Below, piece after piece: positions 9,017-17,254 of a stretch of 64,000 nt of DNA. How positions within the stretch are numbered: position 1 is the first letter of the stretch; every line of letters starts with the position of its first letter. The DNA lies in NCBI GenBank assembly GCA_036379955.1, contig DASVFR010000030.1, positions 60,835 to 124,834 on the forward strand, written 5' to 3'. Below the pieces are notes generated by a model. It made no database searches, was not told the origin of the DNA, and worked only from the letters and a program-made list of their open reading frames with translations. This DNA comes from VRUE01 sp036379955 (lineage in GTDB: Bacteria > Actinomycetota > Thermoleophilia > Solirubrobacterales > 70-9). The position numbers were made by a program, and so were the translations under genes.

Positions 9017-10393
9017 GGCGCTGATTCGGCACTCCCAGCTGGGCCCCGGTACCCGACCCTGCTTCAGGGCATCGGCACCTGGGCCCGGCCCCTTGCCTAC
9101 ATGGAGCGCTGCCGTGCCCGTTACGGCAAGCGGTACACGATCCGCTTTCCCGGGGCGCCGCCCTTCGTCATGCTCTCCGACCCGGAGGAGGTCAAGGCCG
9201 TCTTCACGGCGCCGCCCGACGTCCTGCACCCCGGCGCCGGTGCCCGCGTGCTGGAGCCGGTCGTCGGCGCCAACTCGGTGATCCTGCTCGACGGCGACGC
9301 CCACATGCGGCAGCGCAAGCTGATGCTGCCGGCCTTCCACGGCGAGAAGATGGAGCGCCTCGGCGGGCTGATGGCCGAGGTCGTCGAGCGCGAGGTCGCC
9401 GGCTGGCCGCACGGCGAGGAGATCGAGTTGCAGGAGCGCTTCCAGCACCTGACGCTGGAGATCGTCCTGCGGGCCGTCTTCGGCCTCGACCCCGGCGAGC
9501 GTCTCGACGCGCTGCGCGGGCGGCTCTCGGAGATGCTGCGTTTCGGCGACCGCCCGGTCAGCCTCGTGCAGATCGACCCCGAGGGGAGCGCCGCCAAGCT
9601 GCTCGCGATGACGCCGCCCTTCGCCCGCTTCCTGCGCCTGCAGGGGGAAGCCGACGAGCTGATCTTCGAGCTGATCGAGGAGCGCCGCCGCGGCGAGGAG
9701 GAGCGCGACGACGTGCTGACGATGCTGCTCGCCGCCCGCGACGAGGAGGGCGCGCCGATGTCCGACCAGGAGCTGCGCGACGAGCTGATGACCCTGCTCG
9801 TCGCCGGGCACGAGACCACCGCCTCATCGCTCTCGTGGGGCTTCGAGCGGCTGCTGCGGCTGCCCGACGCGCTCGGTCGCCTGGTCGAGGAGATCGACGC
9901 CGGCGAGGAGGACGCCTACCTGACGGCGACGATCCAGGAGACGCTGCGCCGGCGGCCGGTGCTGCCCAACGCCGCGCCGCGGCTGGTCAAGCAGCCGCTC
10001 GAGGTCGGCGGCTGGGAGTACGGGCCGGGAGCCTGCCTCGTCCCCGCCACCTACCTGATCCACCACGACCCGGACATCTACCCCGACCCCTACGCCTTCC
10101 GCCCCGAGCGTTTCCTCGAGAAGCCGCCCGGCACCTACACCTGGACTCCGTTCGGCGGCGGGCGCCGCCGCTGCCTCGGGGCGAGCTTCGCGACGATGGA
10201 GATGAAGGTCGTGCTGCGCGGCGTCCTCGGCGGCCGCGAGCTGGCGCCCGCCGAGGTGGCACCGGAGACCCCGCGGCGGCGCAACATCACGGTGCGGCCC
10301 GGCCGCGGCGCGCGCGCCTTCGTCCGGCGGCGTGCGGGTCGCTCGGCGACGGAAGCCCACGAGCCGCGGACGAGGTGGGCAAGCACTCTGTGA
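9014..10393 (+). CDS. Cytochrome P450 (likely ATC start)
   Basis: Haem-thiolate monooxygenase of ~459 residues. It has the I-helix oxygen motif AGHETT at ~263-268, the ExxR pair in QETLRRRP (Glu ~309), a PERF segment (FRPERFLE) and the haem loop FGGGRRRCLGA with Cys ~387. The start is chosen at the ATC behind GAGGAGG because the 29 residues before Met30 (…GPRYPTLLQGIGTWARPLAYM) are homologous to the same region of the second P450 in this window (…GPEEPELVQSMRWASSPLPML). Its last four bases overlap the GTG of the CHAD gene. The type resembles class-I bacterial and CYP110/CYP102-like fatty-acid or terpene hydroxylases. No ferredoxin or reductase is adjacent, and the substrate is unknown. Confidence 0.9.
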   Translation: MGADSALPAGPRYPTLLQGIGTWARPLAYMERCRARYGKRYTIRFPGAPPFVMLSDPEEVKAVFTAPPDVLHPGAGARVLEPVVGANSVILLDGDAHMRQRKLMLPAFHGEKMERLGGLMAEVVEREVAGWPHGEEIELQERFQHLTLEIVLRAVFGLDPGERLDALRGRLSEMLRFGDRPVSLVQIDPEGSAAKLLAMTPPFARFLRLQGEADELIFELIEERRRGEEERDDVLTMLLAARDEEGAPMSDQELRDELMTLLVAGHETTASSLSWGFERLLRLPDALGRLVEEIDAGEEDAYLTATIQETLRRRPVLPNAAPRLVKQPLEVGGWEYGPGACLVPATYLIHHDPDIYPDPYAFRPERFLEKPPGTYTWTPFGGGRRRCLGASFATMEMKVVLRGVLGGRELAPAEVAPETPRRRNITVRPGRGARAFVRRRAGRSATEAHEPRTRWASTL

Positions 10394-11319
10394 CCGACCG
10401 GCGCACGCGGCTCGCAGCCAGTCGCGCCTACCGCCTAAAGGGGAAGGAGGCGCCCGCCGGGGGGATCGTGAGAATCGCCGCCGGCAGGGCCGACAAGGCG
10501 GTCGAAGAGCTGCGCGGAGCGGGCGGCGACGGCGAGCTCGCCGAGGCGATCCACTCGGCGCGAAAGGACCTGAAGAAGCTGCGCAGCGTCCTGCGGCTGG
10601 TCCGGGCGGATCTCGGCGAGGAGCGGTTTCAGGCCGAAAACGGTCGCTACCGCGAGGCCGGACGGCGGCTCTCGGCCAGCCGCGATGCGGAGGTCAAGCT
10701 CGAAACGCTGGCGGCCCTGGGACGGCGGTTCGAGGGCGAGCTACCACCCGACGCGCTCGACGCTTGGAGGGCCGCCCTGTCTGGCGAGGACGTGGGGCTC
10801 GGTGGAGGCGGTGCCCTCGCGGCCCAGATCGAGGGCGCGATCGCCGCGATCGAGGCCGGGCGGGGCGAGATCGACCGCTGGTCTCTCTCGGCCGGCTCCT
10901 GGGACCTGCTCGCGCCCGGCATCGAGCGGACCTACAGGCGCGGACGGGGCGAGATGAAACGCGCCCGGGCTCACCCCGAGGCCGAAGCCGTGCACGACTG
11001 GCGCAAACGCGTGAAGGACCTCTGGTACCAGCTGCGCATCGTCCGGGAGGCCTGGCCCCCGGTCGTCGGCGCGATGGCCGACCGGGCCCACGAGCTCGCC
11101 GAACTGCTCGGCGAGCACCACGACCTCGCCCTCCTTCGCGCCGACCTGGACGGCCGCCGGGAGCTCTCGAACCGAGAGGCGTTCGCCGCCGCGATCGAGC
11201 GGCGCCAGGAGGATCTGCTCGCCGACGCCCTGGACCTCGGCGCCCGCGTCTACGCCGAGAAGCCCAAGGCGTTCGTCCGCCGGCTTCGCGCCTACTGGGA
11301 GTGCTGGCGTCCCGGCTGA
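10390..11319 (+). CDS. CHAD domain protein
   Basis: 309 residues, starting at a GTG that overlaps the P450 stop (GTGA). The helical CHAD domain spans most of the protein and carries its conserved His and basic residues: IHSARKDLKKLRSVLRLVR near ~55-75, then VHDWRKRVKDLWYQLRIVREAWPP around ~205 and HELAELLGEHHDLALL around ~240. CHAD domains bind inorganic polyphosphate through this basic surface and often act with CYTH or polyP kinase proteins. Neither is encoded nearby, so the coupling to a P450 is unexplained. The CHAD assignment is secure, the cellular role is not. Confidence 0.85.
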   Translation: MTDRRTRLAASRAYRLKGKEAPAGGIVRIAAGRADKAVEELRGAGGDGELAEAIHSARKDLKKLRSVLRLVRADLGEERFQAENGRYREAGRRLSASRDAEVKLETLAALGRRFEGELPPDALDAWRAALSGEDVGLGGGGALAAQIEGAIAAIEAGRGEIDRWSLSAGSWDLLAPGIERTYRRGRGEMKRARAHPEAEAVHDWRKRVKDLWYQLRIVREAWPPVVGAMADRAHELAELLGEHHDLALLRADLDGRRELSNREAFAAAIERRQEDLLADALDLGARVYAEKPKAFVRRLRAYWECWRPG

Positions 11320-11373
11320 GGCCTCTCGATTCCTCCCAAAGAGCGGCCTTCGGCGCGCGCCCGCCGGGACGCC

Positions 11374-11562
11374 TCAGGTCTTGCGTTCGAGATCGGCGAC
11401 TTCGTCTGCCTTCTCGTCGGCCCTCTCCCGGGCGCGATCCCGTTCCTCCTTCTTCTCGCCCTTGCGCTCCTCGCGTCTGCCCTGGCGGCGCAGCGAGTCG
11501 TCGCCGGTGAGGTCGCCGGCCGCCTGCTTGGTCCTGCCGGTGATCTTGTCGAGGATTCCCAT
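11374..11562 (-). CDS. CsbD family stress protein
   Basis: 62-residue, highly charged protein beginning MGILDKITGRTKQAAGDLTGDDSL, the CsbD signature, followed by an Arg/Lys/Glu/Asp-rich helix. CsbD proteins are abundant general-stress products (sigmaB-controlled in Bacillus) of unknown mechanism. It is convergent with the CHAD gene. Confidence 0.85.
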   Translation of the reverse strand: MGILDKITGRTKQAAGDLTGDDSLRRQGRREERKGEKKEERDRARERADEKADEVADLERKT

Positions 11563-11627
11563 CGTTGAACCTCCTACTCGTTGGTTGCGTTCCTCTCGTA
11601 CCCCAAAGAGCGGACCTGAACCGTGGT

Positions 11628-11939
11628 CTAGTCCCCGTTCTCCGGAATCGGCTGGTCGGCCTCGGCGTGCTCGACGGCTTCGGGCTCCTCCGGGTCCGGG
11701 ACGTCGCGGCCGGGGAAGCGGTGCTGGTCGCCGTGGGAGGCGATGTCCGCGAGCGCGCGCTCGGCCTGCTCGAAGCCCTCTGCCTCGCCCTCGCCCGCCT
11801 CTTCCAGCGGCTCGCGGGCAGGGTCGTCGGAGAGCGGCGCGATCTCACCGCCCACCCGTGCCGCTTCGGCGGCCGCCGCCTCGGTCTCGACGGCTACGCC
11901 GGCCGCCAGCGATGGCGAGCGACCCAGCCGCGGTAGCAC
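11628..11939 (-). CDS. Small acidic hypothetical protein
   Basis: 103 residues from a GTG. The C-terminal half (PLEEAGEGEAEGFEQAERALADIASHGDQHRFPG) is very acidic and looks like a conserved actinobacterial motif (EGEAEGFE…A.HGD). The N-terminal half is Ala-rich and weakly constrained. The frame stays open upstream to 12041, and there reads SADPHAAIEVYGRQVLPRLG, which looks like the tail of another gene, so the N-terminus may be a junction with decayed DNA. Function unknown. Confidence 0.5.
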   Translation of the reverse strand: MLPRLGRSPSLAAGVAVETEAAAAEAARVGGEIAPLSDDPAREPLEEAGEGEAEGFEQAERALADIASHGDQHRFPGRDVPDPEEPEAVEHAEADQPIPENGD

Positions 11940-12177
11940 CTGGCGCCCGTAGACCTCGATCGCGGCATGCGGGTCGGCGCTCGAGTTGTTCGTGCCAGTG
12001 GACGAGCTGCAGCGCGCCGTGGCGGGCGCCAGCTGAGTCTACGGCCCAGCTGGGAGTCAATCACCGACAGCCGAAGGAGCAGGAGATGCCACTCCTGGTT
12101 GGCGCCTGCCCGTCTCACACTGTTCTCCCCTGTCCGGGTAGGAGAGGGCATGGCCCTCAAGTGCCGCCTGCGACTCG

Positions 12178-12852
12178 ACCCTCGCAGAATTCCCGGTGAT
12201 CGGCGAGCAGCTGCAGGGGCGCTCGCTGCAGGGCAACGGCGTGGCCCTCGCGGTAGGTGTGGTGGGTGCGCTCTGGGCAGGCTTCGGAGTGGTCCTCGCC
12301 AGCGAGGAGGCGCTCGACCGGATCTGGGACGTGCCGCGCCGCGAGCGGGCCGGCTTCATCGCCTCGCGCTTGCGGGCACTGGGGCTACTCGTCCTGCTCG
12401 GTGGGGCGACGATCGCCTCGACCGCGGTCTCCGGCCTCGCTAGCGGTCTCGCCGACGTCGTCGTCTCGGCTGCGCTCAACCTCGCGGTCTTCCTCGCCGT
12501 CTACCACCTGCTCGCCTCCGCCGATCTTCCCCTGCGGGCATCCCTTCCCGGTGCCCTGCTTGCCGCCGCCGGCTGGACCGCCCTGCAGCTGGTCGGCGGC
12601 TGGTTTCTCGCCCACGAGGTGCGCAACGCGGCCCCCGTCTACGGCACCTTTGCCCTGGTCATCGGCCTGCTGGTCTGGATCCAGCTGGGGGCGACGCTGA
12701 CCGTGATCGGCGCCGAGCTGAATGCCGTGCTCGAGAGGCGGCTATGGCCGCGGTCGCTTGCGGGAGAGGAATCGAAACCGCCCGGTAACGGGACGAGGTT
12801 TGAGCGCGCTCAGGACGGGCAGCAGGAGATCTCGAACATGCGAACCGAGTAG
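12178..12852 (+). pseudogene. YihY/BrkB-family membrane protein, 5' truncated
   Basis: From codon 12178 the translation reads TLAEFPVIGEQLQ and then four hydrophobic segments (e.g. GVALAVGVVGALWAGFGVVLA, LGLLVLLGGATIASTAVSGL, APVYGTFALVIGLLVWIQLGATLTVIGAELNAVLE). This is the C-terminal two thirds of the YihY/BrkB (UPF0761) family. Full-length members are ~280-300 residues and start with a TM region and a conserved AAAIAYY motif. Here those ~90 residues are missing and the frame hits a stop at 12139-12141. A GTG at 12196 could still give a 218-residue product. I regard it as a truncated remnant. Confidence 0.6.
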
Positions 12853-12861
12853 ACATCTCGA

Positions 12862-12930
12862 AGGTTCCACGTCGACCGTGGCCTGGTCAGCAGCCGCAAG
12901 CCCGACGACTATCCCAGCTGCCGGTTCCTG
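12862..12930 (+). pseudogene. Fragment of a PfpI/DJ-1-type protease gene
   Basis: One frame reads RFHVDRGLVSSRKPDDYPS, which matches the near-C-terminal signature of PfpI/DJ-1-type glutamine-amidotransferase-like proteins (V.VDGNLVTSRKPDDLPAF). No upstream part of such a gene exists here: the YihY remnant ends 9 bases before. It is read as a leftover gene end. Confidence 0.45.
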
Positions 12931-12991
12931 CCTCCCGGGATGAGTTCGGGATGGACTTATGGCCGACACGGAGCTACGGTCCTTTCAGTAG

Positions 12992-14377
12992 ATGAGCTGG
13001 ATCGCCCTAGTCGTTCTCGGTGTCGCCGTGGCCGCGCTCTGCGCCGCGCTCGGCTTCCTGCTGCGGGGGAGAAAGCTGCGGCGGCGCTTTCGGGTTCTCG
13101 CCGACGTGGCGGCCGTCTCCGAGGCGGCCGGATCCCTGGAGGAGACGTTTGACGCCATATGCGAGATCGTCGTCCCCGAGCTCGCCGACTTCTGCATGAT
13201 CGACATGATCGAGGACGGGGAGGCGCGACGGGCTGCCGTCGGCGTGGCACCCGACGCTCCCGCCGGTGTCGTCAAGGGACTGCGCGAGCGCCTGCCGTCG
13301 ACGCCCGTCCAGATGCTCGGGACCGGGGAGGATCGACTCGAGCCGCGTTTCATCGAGCGCTTCTCCGAGGACAGTCTCCGTGGGCTGGCCCACGACGAGG
13401 GGGCAGACCTCGAGTTCCTGCGCGGCCTCCGAATGCGCTCGGCGATCACGGTCGCGCTCAACGCGCGGGGCAAAGTGATGGGGACGCTGACACTGGTCGT
13501 CGCCTGGTCGGGACGGCGCTACCGGGCCGACGACGCCGAGTTCGCTTGGGTGCTCTCCGGTCGGGTCGCCCTCACTCTCGACAACTGTGGCCTCTTCGCC
13601 AACCTCGAGCGAGCCGAACGGACGCGGGCGCAGATCGCCGAGACCCTCCAGCACGGCCTGCTGCCACCGCCGCTGCCGCACGTGCCAGGCTGGTCGATGG
13701 CGGCGATGTATCGGCCGGCCGGCGCCCAGAACGAAGTAGGGGGCGACTTCTACGACGTCTTCCGCCTCGCCAGGGGGTGGATGCTCGTGATCGGGGACGT
13801 CGTCGGCCGCGGCGCCAGCGCCGCCGCTATCACCGCCATGGCCCGCTACACGCTGCGCACCGCGGCGATGCTGACCGACGACCCGCTGGTCGCCCTCGCC
13901 GCGCTCAATCGCACGCTGCTTGCCCGGCCCGACGCCTCGCTCTGCAGCATCGCCGCCGTCGCCCTGCAGGACAACGCGGCCGCGCCGGTGCGGATCGCGG
14001 TCGCCGGCCATCCGCCGCCGCTCTTGGTCGACGGGGACTCCGTCAGCGAGGCATCCGCGCCCGGCGATCCCGTCCTCGGTGCCTTCGCCGACGCCGAATG
14101 GGAAATCGAGGAGCAGCCTGTGGACCGCGGCCAGCACCTCGTCCTCGTCACCGACGGCGTCACCGAGGCCGGCGGCGCCTCGGGGCGCTTCGGCGAGCAG
14201 CGATTGCGCGAACACCTCGTCGGCACTGCCAGTCCCTCACACGCGGTCCAGCGCATCGAGGGCGCCCTCAACTCCTTCACCGGCGGGCGCCTCGACGACG
14301 ACGCCGCGATCCTCGCCCTCACCCGTTCCGCGGCCGATCCGGCGCTGACCGCCGTAGCGAGCGTCGGTGGGGGATGA
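12992..14377 (+). CDS. Membrane-anchored GAF - SpoIIE/RsbU-type PP2C phosphatase
   Basis: 461 residues: one N-terminal TM helix (~2-26, WIALVVLGVAVAALCAALGFLL), a GAF-like sensor (~45-205) and a SpoIIE-type serine phosphatase domain (~220-445). Metal-binding acidic motifs are present: EVGGDFYDVF, VIGDVVGRG, LVTDGVTEAGG, DDDAAILAL. Such enzymes dephosphorylate anti-sigma-factor antagonists (STAS proteins) in partner-switching stress responses. No STAS or anti-sigma gene is next to it. Its end overlaps the next gene by 11 nt. Confidence 0.9.
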   Translation: MSWIALVVLGVAVAALCAALGFLLRGRKLRRRFRVLADVAAVSEAAGSLEETFDAICEIVVPELADFCMIDMIEDGEARRAAVGVAPDAPAGVVKGLRERLPSTPVQMLGTGEDRLEPRFIERFSEDSLRGLAHDEGADLEFLRGLRMRSAITVALNARGKVMGTLTLVVAWSGRRYRADDAEFAWVLSGRVALTLDNCGLFANLERAERTRAQIAETLQHGLLPPPLPHVPGWSMAAMYRPAGAQNEVGGDFYDVFRLARGWMLVIGDVVGRGASAAAITAMARYTLRTAAMLTDDPLVALAALNRTLLARPDASLCSIAAVALQDNAAAPVRIAVAGHPPPLLVDGDSVSEASAPGDPVLGAFADAEWEIEEQPVDRGQHLVLVTDGVTEAGGASGRFGEQRLREHLVGTASPSHAVQRIEGALNSFTGGRLDDDAAILALTRSAADPALTAVASVGGG

Positions 14378-14774
14378 CGGGGCGGCCCTCGTCGGCCGCC
14401 TCTTCCGCGCCTTCAACGACCGCGATGCGGAGGAGATCGCCGCTCTCTGCGCCGAGGAGATGGAGTTCCTCGCGGTGACCGGGAAAGAAGTGGGCAGGGT
14501 GGCGCCCTACTGCGGACGGGAAGGACTGGGCCAGTACCTCGCCGACGTGGAAAAGGTATGGGAAGAGCTGCGGGTGACGCCGAGCACGGTCGAGCAGGAC
14601 GGCGAGCGGCTGCTCGTCGTCGGCCGCGTCTACGTGCGCAGTCGCGAGCTCGGCATCCGTGACATGCCGGCGGGCTGGATCTGGCACCTATGCGAGGGCA
14701 GGTTCATGCGCGGCGAGGTCTTCACCGACCCCGATGACGCCCGAGTGCGCTTCGCCGGCATGACCCCCGCCTGA
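14367..14774 (+). CDS. SnoaL/NTF2-like protein
   Basis: 135 residues from a GTG that lies inside the end of the phosphatase gene. The fold signature is clear: LVGRLFRAFNDRDAEEIAALCAEEMEFLA at the start, a central GREGLGQYLADVEKVWEELRV helix and alternating beta strands to the end (ERLLVVGRVYVRSR … WIWHLCEGRFMRGEVFTDPDDA). The family includes ketosteroid-isomerase-like enzymes and small-ligand binding proteins. The coupling to a phosphatase may mean it senses a ligand for that system; this is a guess. Confidence 0.8.
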   Translation: MGDDGAALVGRLFRAFNDRDAEEIAALCAEEMEFLAVTGKEVGRVAPYCGREGLGQYLADVEKVWEELRVTPSTVEQDGERLLVVGRVYVRSRELGIRDMPAGWIWHLCEGRFMRGEVFTDPDDARVRFAGMTPA

Positions 14775-14798
14775 GGCGAGCCCTCCTCACTTGAGGAT

Positions 14799-14817
14799 GT
14801 AGCGCATTTTGCGCTAC
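14799..14817. promoter_or_regulatory. Palindromic operator in front of the toxin-antitoxin operon
   Basis: GTAGCGCA-TTT-TGCGCTAC, a perfect 8-bp inverted repeat, ends 11 bp before the antitoxin ATG. Ribbon-helix-helix antitoxins usually bind such sites over their own promoter, so this is the expected autoregulatory operator. Confidence 0.65.
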
Positions 14818-14828
14818 GCTTACGACGG

Positions 14829-15089
14829 ATGGCTTTGCCGGCATCTCAGCCTCTGTCCCTTCGCCTCGGCGCCGACGGCCGTCGTGCTCTCGACGACATC
14901 GCCCGCAGACGGGGCATCACCCGGGCGGAGGCCGCCCGCCAGGCGATCGCCGAGACCGCCGAGCGCGAGCGCCGGCGCTCGGGCCTTGCCGCTGAGGCGG
15001 CCCGCCTGGCCGCCGATCCTGTCGACCGGGCGGCCCGCGCGCGCGTCGCGACGGACATGGACGCTCTCGCTGCCGAGTGGCCGGAGTGA
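14829..15089 (+). CDS. Ribbon-helix-helix antitoxin
   Basis: 86 residues. The N-terminal ~45 residues show the RHH pattern: strand SLRLGADGRRALDDIARRRGITRAEAARQAI with the two helices that follow. The C-terminal Ala/Arg-rich helix (…VDRAARARVATDMDALAAEWPE) would wrap the toxin. The stop region overlaps the MazF-like gene by 13 nt, and a palindrome lies just upstream, so antitoxin and toxin form one autoregulated unit. Confidence 0.85.
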   Translation: MALPASQPLSLRLGADGRRALDDIARRRGITRAEAARQAIAETAERERRRSGLAAEAARLAADPVDRAARARVATDMDALAAEWPE

Positions 15090-15403
15090 CGCGCGGCGAT
15101 ATCTACCGCGTGCGACTGCCCACCGGCCGAGGCCGCGAGCAGCGCGGCCCTCGCTACGCCATCGTCGTCCAGGCCGACGAGCTGCTTGAGCTCTCGACTG
15201 TCCTCGTCGCGCCGACCTCGCGCAGCGCGCTGCCGGCGAGCTTTCGGCCCGATGTCGAGGTGGCCGGCGATCGCACCCGCGTCATGGTCGAGCAGTTGCG
15301 CGCCCTTGACGTTCAGCGCCTCGACGACTTCACCGGCCGCTTGAGCCCCGACGAGATGGACGATGTAGACGAGGCCCTTGCCCTCGTCCTCGCACTGGGC
15401 TGA
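15077..15403 (+). CDS. MazF/PemK-type endoribonuclease toxin
   Basis: 108 residues with the MazF beta-barrel signatures: TRGDIYRVRLPTGRGREQRGPRYAIVVQ (Arg in the RGD/GPRY loop), VLVAPTSRS and RVMVEQLRALDVQRLDDFTGRLS. MazF enzymes cut single-stranded RNA at short motifs and are held inactive by the upstream antitoxin. A GTG at 15077 inside the antitoxin end is used as start. The length and the arginine/threonine catalytic positions look intact, so it should be active. Confidence 0.85.
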   Translation: MAGVTRGDIYRVRLPTGRGREQRGPRYAIVVQADELLELSTVLVAPTSRSALPASFRPDVEVAGDRTRVMVEQLRALDVQRLDDFTGRLSPDEMDDVDEALALVLALG

Positions 15404-15631
15404 GAACCCGATTCCCGTCGAGAGCCGCGACGTACAGCCGCCCTCAGCCTGGGACGAAGCGGTCGCGATCCACGCGCCTGACCCGGCGCTCGCGGGTCGC
15501 CTGGCGCAGCGCCGCGGAGAAGCGACCGTCCGTATCGGTACCCAGGTTGCCCGTCCGGCAACCGCGGTCGCAAACGGCCGCGATGTAGCTTTGCCGTTCT
15601 GGCACGGCGACCGGGCAAGGACGAGATCGCG

Positions 15632-16360
15632 GTGCGCGCGGCGGTGTGCGGCCGTGTGCAGGGCGTCTTCTTCCGCGAAGAGACGCGGGCGAAAGCGCTG
15701 GAGCTGGGCGCGCTGGGTTGGGTGCGGAACGCTGCCGACGGCAGCGTGCTCGTCCACGCCGAGGGCGCCGAGGCGGCGGTCGAGGCGCTGCTTGCCTTCC
15801 TGCGCGAGGGCCCGCCGGCCGCTGCCGTCGACGACGTCGAGGTCGAGCGGGTAAAGCCCGAGGGGCACGAGCAGTTCGCGATCCGCGGCGTCAGCGCCGG
15901 CGCCTTCGTCGTCCAGGAGCACCAGGCGACCGCGCACCACTTCGACCTGCGACTCGAGGTCGAGGGGACGATGCGCTCCTGGGCGGTGCCCAAGGGCCCC
16001 TCGATGGACCCGGCGGTCAAACGACTCGCGGTCCAGGTCGAGGACCACGATCCCTCCCACAACTCCTTCGAGGGGCCGACCGAGGGCGGCGGGGTCATCG
16101 TCTGGGACCGCGGCTCCTACGAGCAGGGCGGCCGCGTGCCCTGGCCGGAGGCGCTGGAGCGCGGCCACGCGGTCTTCGTCCTGCACGGCGAGAAGCTGCG
16201 CGGCGGCTTCGCGCTGCAGCGCACCCGTCCCGGTGCCAAGCCGCAATGGCTGCTGATCAAGCGCCGCGACGAGGAGGCCCAGCCCGGCTCCGACGTCGCC
16301 GCCGAGCAGCCGCGCTCGGCGCTCAGCGGCCGTACGCTCGCCGAGGTTCTGGGCGAGTGA
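15632..16360 (+). CDS. Acylphosphatase fused to a LigD-type 3'-phosphoesterase domain
   Basis: 242 residues with two domains. Residues ~1-85 are a complete acylphosphatase: VCGRVQGVFFREETRAKALELG with the catalytic Arg, then GWVRNAADGSV with the catalytic Asn. Residues ~90-215 match the N-terminal phosphoesterase domain of LigD, the enzyme that trims 3' ends in bacterial NHEJ: FVVQEHQATAHHFDLRLEVEG, SWAVPKGPSMDP, VEDHDPSHNSFEG, VIVWDRGSYE, LHGEKLRGGFALQRT. The His/Asp/Arg metal-site residues are present. There is no ligase, polymerase or Ku nearby. Acylphosphatase alone and PE alone are both known; the fusion is unusual. Confidence 0.85.
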   Translation: MRAAVCGRVQGVFFREETRAKALELGALGWVRNAADGSVLVHAEGAEAAVEALLAFLREGPPAAAVDDVEVERVKPEGHEQFAIRGVSAGAFVVQEHQATAHHFDLRLEVEGTMRSWAVPKGPSMDPAVKRLAVQVEDHDPSHNSFEGPTEGGGVIVWDRGSYEQGGRVPWPEALERGHAVFVLHGEKLRGGFALQRTRPGAKPQWLLIKRRDEEAQPGSDVAAEQPRSALSGRTLAEVLGE

Positions 16361-16381
16361 TGGCAGGCGCTCCGCGCCCGC

Positions 16382-17146
16382 TCAGCCCTCCTGCTCGGTC
16401 GGCCTGATCAGCAGCTCGTTGACCGAGACGCGCCAGGGCCGGGTGACGGCGAAGACGATCGCGTCGGCGACGTCCGCGGGGTCGAGGATCTCGATGCCGG
16501 AGAAGCGGGAACGCACGCGGTCGCGGACCTCGTCGCGGATGTGATCGGTCAGCTCGGTGGCGACGGCGCCGGGCTCGATCACGATCGAGCGCACGCGGCG
16601 GTTGCCGAACTCCTGGCGGAAGGACTCGCTGAAGGCGCCGACGCCGTGCTTGGTCAGGTTGTAGACGGCCGAGCCGCGACGGGCGACCCGGCCGGCGACC
16701 GAGCTGATGTTGACCATGTCGGCGCAGCGGCGCTCGGATGCCTCGGCGGCGGCGAGCAGGTGCGGCAGGGCGGCGTGCGTGGTCAGGGCGAGCGCCTTGA
16801 GGTTGAGGTCGATCATCCGGTGCCACTCCTCGGTCGGCGCGTCCTCGATCGGGCCGAGCAGCATCTGACCGGCGTTGTTGACGAGGACGTCGAGGCGCCC
16901 CAGCTCGTCGACCGTGCGCCCGACGGCGGCGCTCGCCTGCTCGGGCTCGACGATGTCGGCCTGGATCGCGAGCGCCGTGTGCCCGTTGTCGGCGATCTCG
17001 GAGGCGAGCCGCTCGAGCCGCTCGAGCCGCCGCGCCGCGAGTGCCACCTTGGCGCCCTCCGCCGCCAGCGCCCGCGCGGTCGCCTCGCCGATGCCGCTGC
17101 TGGCGCCCGTGACCAGCGCCACGGTGCCCTCGAGCCGGTTCGCCAT
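16382..17146 (-). CDS. Short-chain dehydrogenase/reductase
   Basis: 254 residues. It has a classical SDR fold: cofactor loop TGASSGIG at ~12-19, NNAG around 90, Ser/Tyr/Lys catalytic set in NISSVAGRVARRGSAVYNLTKHG. Basic residues after strand 2 (ARRLERLERL) favour NADP(H). The start is the ATG of MANRLEG; the frame is open upstream but loses homology. It lies divergent from the peroxiredoxin gene, ~110 bp away. The substrate cannot be read from sequence. Confidence 0.9.
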   Translation of the reverse strand: MANRLEGTVALVTGASSGIGEATARALAAEGAKVALAARRLERLERLASEIADNGHTALAIQADIVEPEQASAAVGRTVDELGRLDVLVNNAGQMLLGPIEDAPTEEWHRMIDLNLKALALTTHAALPHLLAAAEASERRCADMVNISSVAGRVARRGSAVYNLTKHGVGAFSESFRQEFGNRRVRSIVIEPGAVATELTDHIRDEVRDRVRSRFSGIEILDPADVADAIVFAVTRPWRVSVNELLIRPTEQEG

Positions 17147-17254
17147 CGGGTCATGCTCTACCCGTGAGCTCGAAAAGGCAACCGCTCGCGGTCGGTGCCC
17201 TCGATGATGTTGAATCTGAGGGGACGGCAAACGAACTTTCGACGGAGGAAGCAG

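Noticed and set aside
9101..10393. The P450 starting at ATG 9101
   Set aside because: No ribosome site, and it would remove 29 residues that align with the other P450; the ATC start was preferred.
12196..12852. An intact 218-residue YihY protein from GTG 12196
   Set aside because: Homology continues upstream of this codon (TLAEFP) but stops at a termination codon, and the family needs ~90 more N-terminal residues, so it was called a remnant.
15545..15563. GGTTGCC-N5-GGCAACC hairpin after the MazF gene as a terminator
   Set aside because: Perfect 7 bp but no U-tract and 140 bp from the stop; not enough support to list as a feature.
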